This document shows positions 37,364-45,649 of a DNA stretch of 64,000 nucleotides, in pieces. The first letter of the stretch is position 1; every line of letters begins with the position of its first letter. The notes under the pieces are model-generated. The model had not been told where the DNA came from. It saw only the letters and a list, made by a program, of their open reading frames with translations, and ran no database searches. The DNA is from Crossaster papposus (lineage: Eukaryota; Echinodermata; Asteroidea; Velatida; Solasteridae). Made by a program: the position numbers and the translations under genes. The stretch spans positions 1,364,001-1,428,000 of the forward strand of contig JBAIAA010000413.1 in NCBI GenBank assembly GCA_037893245.1. Direction: 5' to 3'.

Positions 37364-37807
37364 TTAATTTATTGAGAACGTTATAATTTTCTGCGCCCTG
37401 ACTGGACTAAGTTAAAATCAACCCCAAAACTACAGTTTTGTGATAGAATATGAAATTATCTTTAACATCAGTGTGAAATTGGGTTGTGGCCGCTGCCAGA
37501 AAATGGACAAAATCCGTCTTTTTTTAAAGGTCAATTTGTTGATTCGGGAGCTTTTTTTACGTTATAAATTTCACCCTCTAAATGTCATATAATTTCCAAT
37601 CTGATTTGATAATATAACAAAATGTTTCCTTATTCAAAAGAAAATATACATAATATTGACAGCCAGTGAATAAAACGGATGTTTCGGACCAAATTCCAGG
37701 CGTTGTCGCCAGCTCATTAAGTATTCAAAAACGAGGTCACGCACAAAGTGCCATGCATAAATCGCACATAAAAGGAACGGCTTTTTAGTGCGCTGCGGAC
37801 TGACTGA

Positions 37808-38540
37808 ATGTTGAAGATTTAAATGTACTGGTGGATATGCAGCACCTTCTTTGTACATGTAGATTTAAATGTTTTTGTATTTTAGTGTTTTAAATAATAT
37901 ACATGACTTTGTGTCAGTGTTTGCAAACACAGTGCAGCTAAAACAGATCAAAACCGAGTCTGGTCGAGTCGGGACAGTTTGTCAAATCATCTAGGACTTA
38001 ATGCCCAAAACTATGCCAACAAAGTTTTGAGCTACAATGTAAATTTGACACAAATGGCATATAACTTTATGAATGCAGATTGTATTATTTCTATTATCAG
38101 TGATATAATTTATGTGCATTAACATTTATATTAGCAAAATGTTTGTCTTAATCTGTTGTTTTTGCAATGTTAGAAGCGGGTATACATTGTAATTTAATAT
38201 TTACAATAATTTAATGCCAAAGAAACTATGCCAAAAACATCAAGCAAAGATAAAACAAACTTGATTTACTTTTATAATAAATCCCAATGGTTTGCACATT
38301 ATGCCAAAGATGATGGTAGTTATCATCTTCACTATGTTGGCCATATTTTTGTTGATGTTTTGCCTAATTGCTAAACATTTATTATTTTATTACCAACCCT
38401 AATTGTTGTCATTTCTTCAATCTGTATATATGTACATGTAATAGCTGATGTAATTAAAATAAGTTTTAACAATTTCAGGGTTTAATTTAACAATTTTATT
38501 CAAGCCATATAACATCAACAGGGTATATTAATGTAAGCGA
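37808..38540 (+). repeat. 733-bp copy of 36226-36958
   Basis: Starting at ATGTTGAAGATTT this matches 36226-36958 at an offset of 1582 bp, with about one change (TTGATTTAC versus TTTATTTAC). It separates the transposon's right TIR (37788-37806) from the LINE continuation (38541 onward) and is absent from the second unit, where TIR and LINE are directly joined at 50165/50166. It is either a partial tandem duplication or an assembly join. Confidence 0.9.
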
Positions 38541-39877
38541 CTGACTGACTATGGAATAAGAGGAGTTGCCTTGGATTGGTTCAGGAGTTACCTTTCTAAT
38601 CGTCAGCAATTTGTATCGATTTCTGGTATTCAATCTACTTTTCGTAATATTTCTTGTGGTGTCCCCCAGGGCTCTATTTTGGGCCCCCTTTTATTTTCAA
38701 TCTACATTAATGATTTTGACCAATCCTCTGATCAGTGATGTACTTTCTTTTATCTTATTTGCTGATGACAGTAATTTATTTTATAGCCATAGTGATATGA
38801 ATGTACTTTTTGACATAATTAATTGTGAAATGGAAAAAATATCGTCTTGGATAAAAGCAAACAAGTTATCCCTTAATGTTAAAAAAACTAATTATATGTT
38901 ATTTACCAAAAAGCAATATCAAATTCCTGAAATTATCATTGACAATACTAGAATTATAAAAACCAATTGCATTAAACTTTTGGGCATAATGATCGACGAC
39001 AGACTCACATGGAAACGGCATGTCAATTACATATGTACAGTTATTTCAAGAAATGTAGGTATTCTTTGTAAATTAAAACAATTTTTTCCCCGTGATATTT
39101 TAATGGTTCTTTATAATACCCTTGTCTTACCTTACATTTCATATGGCATTCTAGCATGGGGAAATAGTGGTATAGGTCAAATTAATAGAATACTTAAATT
39201 ACAGAAGAAGGCTTTACGTATAATTAACAATGTTAATGTCAATGACCATAGTAATCTCCTTTTTTATAATTGTAATACATTGAAAGTCTTTGATATTTAC
39301 GGTCTCCAGCTTGGCTCCTTCATGCAACAACTTAGTAACACTAAATTACCAAAATCCATTTGCTCGCTATTCACAAAAAATCAACAAGTTCATTCTTACT
39401 CCACAAGACAATGCAAGGAATTTCATCGTTCTTATGCTCGTACTAAGCTTGCTAAAGCTACAGTGAAACATGAAGGCCCCAAGCTGTGGGGTTCTATTGA
39501 CCCCTCTCTCAAAGCTATCTCCAGCCTGTGTACTTTTAAACGCAAGTACAAAATTAAATTATTAAATAAATATTCAAACTGATGATTAAAATATGTCTCT
39601 GCTTCACGGGGTTACAGGCAACAGGTTATAAGTACAGGTTATAAGTATTTTTTGTTTCTCTCTAATATGCTACTACAATAATTGTATATCGTGTTTTTGT
39701 TTGTTATTTGTCCTACATGTATGTAATTAGCTCTTATTTGTTAGTGGGGGCCCCCACTCGACAAGCTTGCTTTTTGGGGGCCCCCATCCACACTTATTCT
39801 GCAGTGGTTTAAATATTTCATAATATAATATAATATTGTTGTGTGGAAATAAAGTAACATGATGATGATGATGATGA
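38541..39877 (+). pseudogene. CR1/L2-like LINE, 3' part of reverse transcriptase with UTR and tail (copy 1)
   Basis: The first frame (to about 38738) encodes the RT finger/palm motifs [16 protein letters not shown] and [20 protein letters not shown] 1-base shift near 38725-38740 moves the frame, which then has the catalytic FADD, then WIKANKLSLNVKKTNYM and LLGIMIDDRLTWKRHV, and ends at 39582. No endonuclease domain is present and the 5' end is lost, so the copy is dead. The 3' UTR has a GGGGGCCCCCA hairpin (39742-39787) and ends ATAAAGTAACATGATGATG, a short-repeat tail typical of CR1/L2-type elements. The transposon at its 5' edge splits it from 27721-27777. Confidence 0.85.
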
Positions 39878-40085
39878 AGCAGCTGCTTCTTAATTACTTG
39901 GTTATGGCTTACAAGTGTACATGCCCCAATGGAAGCAGCTGCTTCTGAATTACTTGGATATGGCTTACAATTACACATGCCCCAATGGAACCAGCTGCTT
40001 CTTAATTACTTGGTTATGGCTTACAAGTGGCCCCAATGGAAGCAGCTGCTTCTGAATTACTTGGCTATAGCTTACAATTACACAA
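39878..40085. repeat. 56-bp tandem array right of the LINE (copy 1)
   Basis: About 3.7 units of the same array as at 27250-27720 resume directly after the LINE tail, showing that the LINE inserted into the array. One unit lacks 8 bp (TACAAGTGGCCCC) relative to unit 2. Confidence 0.9.
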
Positions 40086-40761
40086 TGGACAAAAATGGTG
40101 TCGCAAATTAAATCCAAATGGCTTTTGCTTTTTATAATACACATGTGGTAAGGAATCGGAGCAGCTGAACTCCATAGCTAACTCCCATTGCATTAGCCAA
40201 GAATAAACTAATTCGGTACCTCAAAGTGTCAAGGTGAAAGGTTATTCGAGATAAAGTGCTGATGTCATGTCAGCACTTTTATGTTACGCGAATGATGTTA
40301 CGCAAACGCGCATTCTGATTTTAATTCACAAGTGGGCGTCGTGCGACCACCTGACGTATTTATACGCGCAAAATCCCTCAACAAAATAACGGCAAAATAA
40401 AAAATAAAAAAACTGTCTTGTCTATGTGCATCGTCAGCTAGAACAATTAAAAACCCTGCCCTTCTGTCGATGACATAACTTCAGTTTTTAATGTTGCAAT
40501 CTAGTTTGGCAAGTCGAAAGTGGATTTTTCTCTCTTATAAGAGCGGGGCTCGTACACAATCGCCACACAATGGACATTTACAAAACTTGGATTTTATCCT
40601 TGCTTCAGATCCAATAGAAGTATACCAAGCATTGCCATTGTGTGACAACATTTGGAGTCTCTACAGCAAAACATTTAAGTCCGTTTAGTCAGAGGATAAA
40701 AATCATGATTGTAAAGCCTGAAGTTGAAGCTCAAGAACGAATCAAAGATTTTGTAAATTAC
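40086..40761. other. Intron with one short hairpin
   Basis: No gene seen. The arms AAAGTGCTGA (40253-40262) and TCAGCACTTT (40270-40279) form a 10-bp stem with a 7-base loop, also present in unit 2 at about 51877-51903. Its role is unknown. Confidence 0.55.
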
Positions 40762-40946
40762 CTTCTGGGCAGACGGAACACTCTGCAGCGCCCTGATAGT
40801 CCACATAGGTGCCGGCCGGGCAATCCTGGGGCTCGGCGCTCTGTTGAGGGCAGTGTTTGCCCCCGGGCAAATCACCTGGGTGCGTGTGCTGGACCCAGCG
40901 GGGCAATAGTAGCTAGGGTCACAGGGACCTGTCACCTGCATATTGG
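40762..40946 (-). pseudogene. Cysteine-rich GCC2/GCC3-repeat exon with a frameshift
   Basis: The acceptor TTTGCAG above 40946 and donor GTAATTT below 40762 are good, and both ends fit phase 1 with the exons at 42172 and 27079. The first part encodes CDPSYYCPAGSSTRT; the rest encodes HCPQQSAEPQDCPAGTY and CSVCPEG in a different frame. The switch falls at the TGCCCGGGGGC run near 40860-40870, where one base appears to be missing. Without the shift the exon is a normal GCC2/GCC3 module. A sequencing deletion in the G/C run is as likely as true decay. This exon is absent from the second duplication unit. Confidence 0.7.
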
Positions 40947-41040
40947 CTGCAAAGGAGGTAGAAATATTGATTTGTTAATTATTTTCACAATCACAACATT
41001 TAACCATTTTTTTCGGAATTTAAAACTGTTGACGGATAAA

Positions 41041-41170
41041 CACATTAGGAGCAAGGCCGGAATTATTTGTCGGCGACCAGCTCACAGCGAGCGAGGCCAC
41101 AAATATAAAGGTGTGCTACCCACAGGTGCCGGCCTAAACCCGACGCAGATCGAGGTTCGTAAACAATAAT
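41041..41170 (-). mobile_element. Degraded TTAA-type MITE
   Basis: Blocks such as GAGCAAGGCCGGAA, GAGGCCACAAATA and GCCGGCCTAAACCCG correspond in order to the reverse of the MITE at 42555-42787. The ends are not preserved. Confidence 0.4.
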
Positions 41171-41636
41171 CTTGCACCTGGGGATGGTCAATGTCAAAAT
41201 TATCCTGCCGCAAACTGTTTAATATTTCAGTAATATGCACATCTGTGTAAATATCTAAATCTCTTTGTTTTAATCAGTCCCATTAATAATTGTTTGAATT
41301 GTCAGGAATGGATGGATTTGGGGGCTGTATTTTATAGTAAATATTATTTAACTGACCTAGTTTTACAATAATGGATGCCAACAAAAAAAAGCAAGAAAAT
41401 TTGCCTTCGTTTTTAACCAGCGTCTTTTTAAACAGAAATAAAAAAGGTGGTATTTTGTTCTAGTATGTTTTGTATCCAGTACTGGTTCTGATTTACATGG
41501 AATGACTGCATATGTTAGAACATTTCTTAAACTCCCCATTCGATATAGACAAAGTACAGCCGCATTTTGATTGAAAATAATGCCTGGTCATATCAAAGCC
41601 ATTTTGTTTGTGTACACTTTTTTACAGCGCATGTGA
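41171..41636. other. Intron, nothing recognised
   Basis: AT-rich sequence without coding features or obvious repeats. Confidence 0.5.
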
Positions 41637-41745
41637 ACGAGTTTGAACTAGTTTCAACAAGTTTGAGCGAGTTTGAACGAGTTTGAGCGAGTTTGAACGA
41701 GTTTGAACGAGTTTGAACGAGTTTGAACGAGTTTGACCGAGGTTA
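41637..41745. repeat. 10-bp minisatellite GAGTTTGAAC
   Basis: About ten copies of GAGTTTGAAC with C/G and A/T variants at the end. It lies within the 1500-bp segment missing from unit 2. Confidence 0.9.
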
Positions 41746-41779
41746 TGCATGCGGACTACGACTGTAGCAACTTTTGCTA

Positions 41780-42019
41780 TTAACCAGTTCGGGCCAGGAT
41801 TATTTTAACATCACTGAGCTGACGCGCGGGATTATTTTTAACGAAACTCGATCCGAGGCAGGTTCAGGCCGATAGCACCGGGAAGCACACCCACGCATTT
41901 CCGGCCTTGCTCGCTGCTGACAGGCATTTCTGGCCTTGCTCTTGGCGTTTATGTGTCATCCGTTTCAAATCTGGAAAAAACTTTGCATTTAAATACGTCA
42001 TCCGGCACGAACTGGTTGA
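41780..42019 (+). mobile_element. TTAA-type MITE, diverged copy
   Basis: It begins TTAACCAGTTCGGGCCAGG and ends CCGGCACGAACTGGTT-GA, with the same interior as the copy at 42555-42787. The right TTAA has mutated to TTGA. Confidence 0.75.
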
Positions 42020-42171
42020 AGTCACTTGACCAAAAATTGTAATCTATTTGGTCAAAGCGTTCTGTTCGATTGACAGGCCGGATCGGTCCACCTGGAATCT
42101 GCTCAAATACCGGGTCCCGATGCACAGCTCTACAACGATCTTTTTTGGAGGGAGGGGAAAGGGAGATTTAC

Positions 42172-42387
42172 CAGTTCCTTCACAGTAGAACCAAGGTGTG
42201 CAATCCGGGCATTCCGAAGCAACGGCCAGACCAGTGACGTTAGAGAATGTTCCACTTGGACACGGGTCGGGGTTAAACGTGGTCCCCTGGCAGAAGTACC
42301 CCTCAGGACAAATGGACTGGTCCGGGAGGGTCGGGGACTCGTTGCAGTAGAAGCGAGGCAAGCAGGGCCCGCTGACGTCAGTTTGTG
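42172..42387 (-). CDS. Cysteine-rich GCC2/GCC3-repeat protein, exon (unit 1 copy)
   Basis: The 216-bp exon encodes motifs GPCLPRFYCNES, ICPEGYFCQG, PCPSGTFSNVTG, ECPDC and WFYCEG, about one and a half GCC2/GCC3 modules with an N-glycosylation site. The acceptor ATGCAG sits above 42387 and the donor GTAAATC below 42172; both ends are phase 1, and the join to the exon at 40762-40946 keeps the frame. An almost identical copy is at 52296-52511. This is the most upstream exon seen in unit 1; the signal peptide exon is not visible. Confidence 0.75.
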
Positions 42388-42554
42388 CTGCATTTCAAAA
42401 AAAGATAACGCAGAGAAGAAAAAAATGGTATGAGTACTCCAATTCAACAAAATCTAAAGAACAAGCATTTGTTTGATTTGGTTGTAAAGATTAAAGATAA
42501 AAATACAACAAACATCAAAACACAGAACTACCAAATTATTATGAAATACCTTAG

Positions 42555-42787
42555 TTAACCAGTTCGCGCCGGGATTATTTTAACATCACCGAGCCGAGGG
42601 GCATGATTATTTTTAACGAAACTCGATCCGAGGCAGGTTCAGGCCGGGAAGCACACCCACACATTTCCAGCCTTGCTCGCTGCTGACAGACATTTCCGGC
42701 CTTTCTCGTGGCGTGTTTATGCGTCATCCGTTTTGAATCTGGGGAAAACTTGGCGTTTATATTCGTCATCCGGCGCGAACTGGTTAA
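42555..42787 (+). mobile_element. TTAA-flanked MITE, best preserved copy (unit 1)
   Basis: TTAA is followed by CCAGTTCGCGCCGG, and the right end is CCGGCGCGAACTGG followed by TTAA: a perfect 14-bp inverted repeat within a TTAA target duplication. The 233-bp length and lack of coding sequence make it a non-autonomous piggyBac-like element by its ends, though the CCAG terminus is not the usual CCC. Confidence 0.8.
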
Positions 42788-43169
42788 TGTCTCAAGCACA
42801 TGGTGTGGTCATTTAAACAAAAAGTGTATTGTTTTTGTATCAATTTCCGACGATGGTCGGCTGACTATCATTAGAAGAAAAAAAGTGACTTTTTAGCCGC
42901 TATTCTGGTTTCCTTACCTGACAAATTGTGACTCAGATGTTAGAGTATTGTTTTCTCGGAAGTAGTATGGAAATGGCCGCTTCTAGAACAGCCCAATTTT
43001 GTTCAATCGTCACCCCACAAAAAAAAAAAAGACAGTTTGTCTTTTTTAAAACTTTGATCTCATATCACCGCAATTTAAAACGAGTCTAAAGGTGGCGCCG
43101 ACGCGTAAGGAGGAGGTCGATCGAAATAATTTGTATTTATCGCGAAGCTGTAAGTTTTTCGATAAGATT

Positions 43170-43745
43170 TTAGACACCAACTCTTCCACGCGTCTTTTTA
43201 TCTCGGATTCCATACCGCTCGAATCCTTTTTTTTCCGACAGCTTGCTGCCGGACCTGATAGCCTCTTTCATATCGTTAAATTGCCTCAATTCCTTTAATA
43301 TCAAAGCGTACTCTTCGTGGGATATATCGCCATCTGTAATAGCTTGAGAAATAAGATCTCTTACGCTGTTGAGTTTAGCCTCAACCAAGACTCTAATCTC
43401 ATCGTCTTTTTTAACTTTACGTCTAAATCGTTTGCTAAAATATTTTAATACGAACGCGGCGCAACCAAAACTCAAGGCTACTCCCTCTAACGCAAAACCA
43501 ACGGGTGACTTGATGGCACCGCTTATAGCTGTGATTCCAAAACCCCCACAAATCACACCACCCATCTCGGCTAGCGTTTCCGTAGTAGACAATGTCGTAA
43601 TTAACTTGCCATATTTTTTACACAACGCGCTTCGCTGTTGTCGTTGCGTCAATATATCTTTTTTGATCTTTTGCAATCGAAACACCCTCGTACTATCATC
43701 ATCTTCGATGGTACTTTTTAGATCGGGGTAAATACTAGTCGTCAT
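43170..43745 (-). CDS. Two-TM virus-like protein, 191 codons (unit 1)
   Basis: The ORF has a charged N-terminus, a helical stretch, two hydrophobic segments (about residues 56-77, rich in Gly, and 81-103) separated by a short loop, then a basic and helical C-terminus with DGDISHEEYALILKELRQF. This two-helix hairpin plus helical tail recurs, from memory, in ORFs next to Polinton-like elements of invertebrates; it is vaguely like SLATT-type two-TM proteins, but no function is established. An A/T promoter-like motif lies 13 bp upstream of the ATG. Past an 8-T run near 43226-43233 another frame stays open for about 50 codons toward 43090, so the present C-terminus may be the product of a homopolymer shift. 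The copy at 53294-53869 differs by about three residues. Confidence 0.7.
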   Translation of the reverse strand: MTTSIYPDLKSTIEDDDSTRVFRLQKIKKDILTQRQQRSALCKKYGKLITTLSTTETLAEMGGVICGGFGITAISGAIKSPVGFALEGVALSFGCAAFVLKYFSKRFRRKVKKDDEIRVLVEAKLNSVRDLISQAITDGDISHEEYALILKELRQFNDMKEAIRSGSKLSEKKGFERYGIRDKKTRGRVGV

Positions 43746-43758
43746 TTTATTAAGACAA

Positions 43759-43775
43759 AACTAAAATATTTCTAC
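43759..43775 (-). promoter_or_regulatory. Promoter-like A/T motif upstream of the 191-codon ORF (unit 1)
   Basis: On minus this reads GTAGAAATATTTTAGTT, ending 13 bp before the ATG at 43745. The core recurs at 43788-43804 and 44473-44489 and in unit 2. Position and repetition suggest a virus-type promoter; expression is not shown. Confidence 0.5.
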
Positions 43776-43787
43776 TTTTAAAAGAGT

Positions 43788-43804
43788 AACTAAAATATTT
43801 CTAC
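43788..43804 (-). promoter_or_regulatory. Same A/T motif overlapping the 223-codon ORF stop (unit 1)
   Basis: GTAGAAATATTTTAGTT on minus; the TAG inside it is the stop codon of the ORF at 43790-44461. It is the second motif copy upstream of the 191-codon gene. Confidence 0.5.
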
Positions 43805-44461
43805 GTAAAAAATTATCTCTTTATCTCTATTATTGATTATCTGGCCAAGACCGTTTTTCAACAAAAACGTGAGGCTTTTTATTTTGCCAGCTACCAACTC
43901 TTTCGAACACTTGTTATACATGTAGTTGATATAAATTGGATCTTGAGGATTGTTTGAACGAGCAGCATCACAGTGTACGGGTATACTCTCCAACAGGTTA
44001 GTTTGTAAAAAGACCGCGCTGTAAAGATTTAGGCTAAATTTTTCATAATAATTAATACCACCATTGAGCCAACCCCTGGGTAAACCTAAAAGTTTAGATA
44101 GATTACTCGATAGTTTTATGCGATTTTGGTCGGGAATGGATATATAAAACAGTTCATCGGATAAGGACTCTATAGATATATCGTGAAAATCTTTTATACG
44201 ATATTCAAAAGAATGAAGATTCCACCTATCCGGAGGAATATCAATTTTTTCACGATCGGAAATTTGAAGAGGCGTCAGATCATCGATATCACCCGTAAAA
44301 CTCTCCCAAATTATCGACGCTTTTTTTTCGAGGTTATAAAAACCTAAGTCTAACACAAAGTTGTTTGACTTCATGCGACGGTCACCCCCGACGTTATCCA
44401 TAGGTCGCGATAGTTCAAAGGTCTTCTCGTTATCTGTCATGACGAACGTATGAGACTGCAT
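43790..44461 (-). CDS. Virus-like ORF of 223 codons, function unknown (unit 1)
   Basis: The ORF is intact. It begins near MTDNEKTFELSRP and is followed by a mixed alpha/beta-looking protein without membrane segments or a catalytic motif I can name. The C-terminal half has LLESIPVHCDAARSNNPQDP, KELVAGKIKSLTF and NGLGQIINN. A second copy of this C-terminal block lies just upstream at 44476-44712, so the gene is one of a tandem pair. The order suggests a structural or minor-capsid-type product, but that is inference. The A/T motif lies 11 bp upstream of the ATG and again over the stop codon. Unit 2 (53914-54585) differs by two residues. Confidence 0.65.
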   Translation of the reverse strand: MQSHTFVMTDNEKTFELSRPMDNVGGDRRMKSNNFVLDLGFYNLEKKASIIWESFTGDIDDLTPLQISDREKIDIPPDRWNLHSFEYRIKDFHDISIESLSDELFYISIPDQNRIKLSSNLSKLLGLPRGWLNGGINYYEKFSLNLYSAVFLQTNLLESIPVHCDAARSNNPQDPIYINYMYNKCSKELVAGKIKSLTFLLKNGLGQIINNRDKEIIFYVEIF

Positions 44462-44472
44462 TTTACAAAAGT

Positions 44473-44489
44473 AACTAAAATATTTTTAC
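44473..44489 (-). promoter_or_regulatory. A/T motif upstream of the 223-codon ORF (unit 1)
   Basis: On minus this reads GTAAAAATATTTTAGTT, 11 bp before the ATG at 44461. Its TAG closes the KIF-ending frame of the upstream paralogue, so stop and promoter-like motif coincide as at 43788-43804. Confidence 0.5.
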
Positions 44490-44712
44490 GTTTACAATTA
44501 TATCTTTACCTCTATTATCGATTATCTCACCAAGACCGTTTTTTTACGAAAACGTGAGGCTGTTTATTTTATCGGCTACTAACTCTTTCGAAGAATTGTC
44601 GTATTTGACGTAAATAGGATCTTGGGGATTGTTTGAACGAGCTGCATCGCCCGATAAAGGTATATTCTCCAAAAGATTGGTTTGTTTTCCATTAACAAAA
44701 TTTGAATGCGTA
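44476..44712 (-). pseudogene. Tandem paralogue of the 223-codon ORF, C-terminal remnant (unit 1)
   Basis: The fragment encodes NLLENIPLSGDAARSNNPQD and KELVADKINSLTF, parallel to the C-terminal half of the neighbouring ORF. Its last part lies in another frame after an A-run near 44545-44552 and ends in the A/T motif. The N-terminal side is cut by the hairpin element at 44713-44856; beyond it no clear homology to the neighbour's N-terminus was found. Confidence 0.7.
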
Positions 44713-44856
44713 GACAATGGCTTTTCGAGCGACCACAACGACTGTTTTGTGGTGCAAGAGTGCAGGCCTGCATCGCTGCACTGTACAGTGCAGCGATGCA
44801 GGCTGGAATTCCTGCACCACAAAACAGTTGCTGTAGTCGCTCGAAAAGCCATTGTC
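44713..44856. mobile_element. 144-bp fold-back MITE inserted in a virus-like gene (unit 1)
   Basis: The arms are nearly perfect inverted repeats of about 70 bp: ACAATGGCTTTTCGAGCG and its complement at the ends, and CACTGTACAGTG at the centre. The whole element can fold into one long hairpin. It interrupts the paralogue frame at 44712. No target duplication is obvious. Confidence 0.85.
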
Positions 44857-45649
44857 GCGTCCCCCGTCTTCGCATAGTGTGCTCTTTATGTGAGTCGGGT
44901 GCCGTCTGGACGTCCATAGAGTTTATACATTTTCCTGAATCATTTGAAAACAGTGTTTTGAAAAGCTGGTCGAAATTGCTCGGATTTTTAACCCCAAATA
45001 ATTGTGAGTATCATGGAAGCCCTAACAGTTCTTCCTTAACATGTATAGAAGCCAGTATGCGCTTTCCAAGATATTTTGTCAAGTATTTGGCATGTTTTGG
45101 GCAACTTTTGTGTTCCCAATTCATTTTTTTTATTGGCAATATGCTAATAAACTGTTGGGGCATTAGAACGACAGACAAAATCCAAAATTAAAAAAAGGAG
45201 TGAAAACGCCCCAATTATTGGGTCTACATGTGACCCTGCTATGAGATGCACGAATAAGCCACTTTGTAATACATGTGTAATGAATGGACAACTGGGGGCA
45301 TATAAAAAGAGCAAGAATGTTGGATAAATAGTGAAAATATACATGGACATGTTGTGGCATCTAACGTTTGTTGAGAATAAATAAAAATGCCAAAGTATGA
45401 TCTGTCTCTTGTATACTCATTATTTCACACGTCAAAATGGGAAACTTGTTGAGTTGAAACTGCAAAGCGAATGTCATGCAATAGAAAGAATATTCCTATG
45501 GGGTGAAGAATAAAATATTTTCCATTTCCAACAGTTTGTTCACCTCATAGTAATATTTATTATATTGCACTCCACATAAAACAAACTTAAAACTAGAAAT
45601 GTGTTTGTGGACAAACACAGAGCTGTTTTGCATACTGTCTAAAATGACT
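44857..45649. other. No gene recognised (unit 1)
   Basis: The stretch follows the hairpin element. Short open frames exist on minus but have no recognisable motif. AT-rich sequence from about 45400. Same content in unit 2. Confidence 0.5.

Larger units (their letters stand above)
29558..37806. mobile_element. TIR DNA transposon remnant containing a 6.6-kb minisatellite
   Basis: The left TIR CAGTCAGTCCGCAGCGCAC is at 29558-29576 and its exact complement at 37788-37806. ACTA precedes the left end. The cleaner right boundary is in the second duplication unit (TIR 50147-50165, then ACTA), giving a 4-bp target duplication in the LINE coding sequence. Of about 8.25 kb, 6.6 kb is minisatellite. The remaining right arm (36226-37806) is AT-rich, with no transposase ORF, so the element is non-autonomous. 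The superfamily is unassigned. The 4-bp duplication is deduced from split LINE codons that read on in the same frame. Confidence 0.7.

Noticed and set aside
43369-43731. Plus-strand ORF of 120 codons opposite the two-TM gene
   Set aside because: Antisense shadow of the minus-strand ORF; it lacks its own upstream motif.
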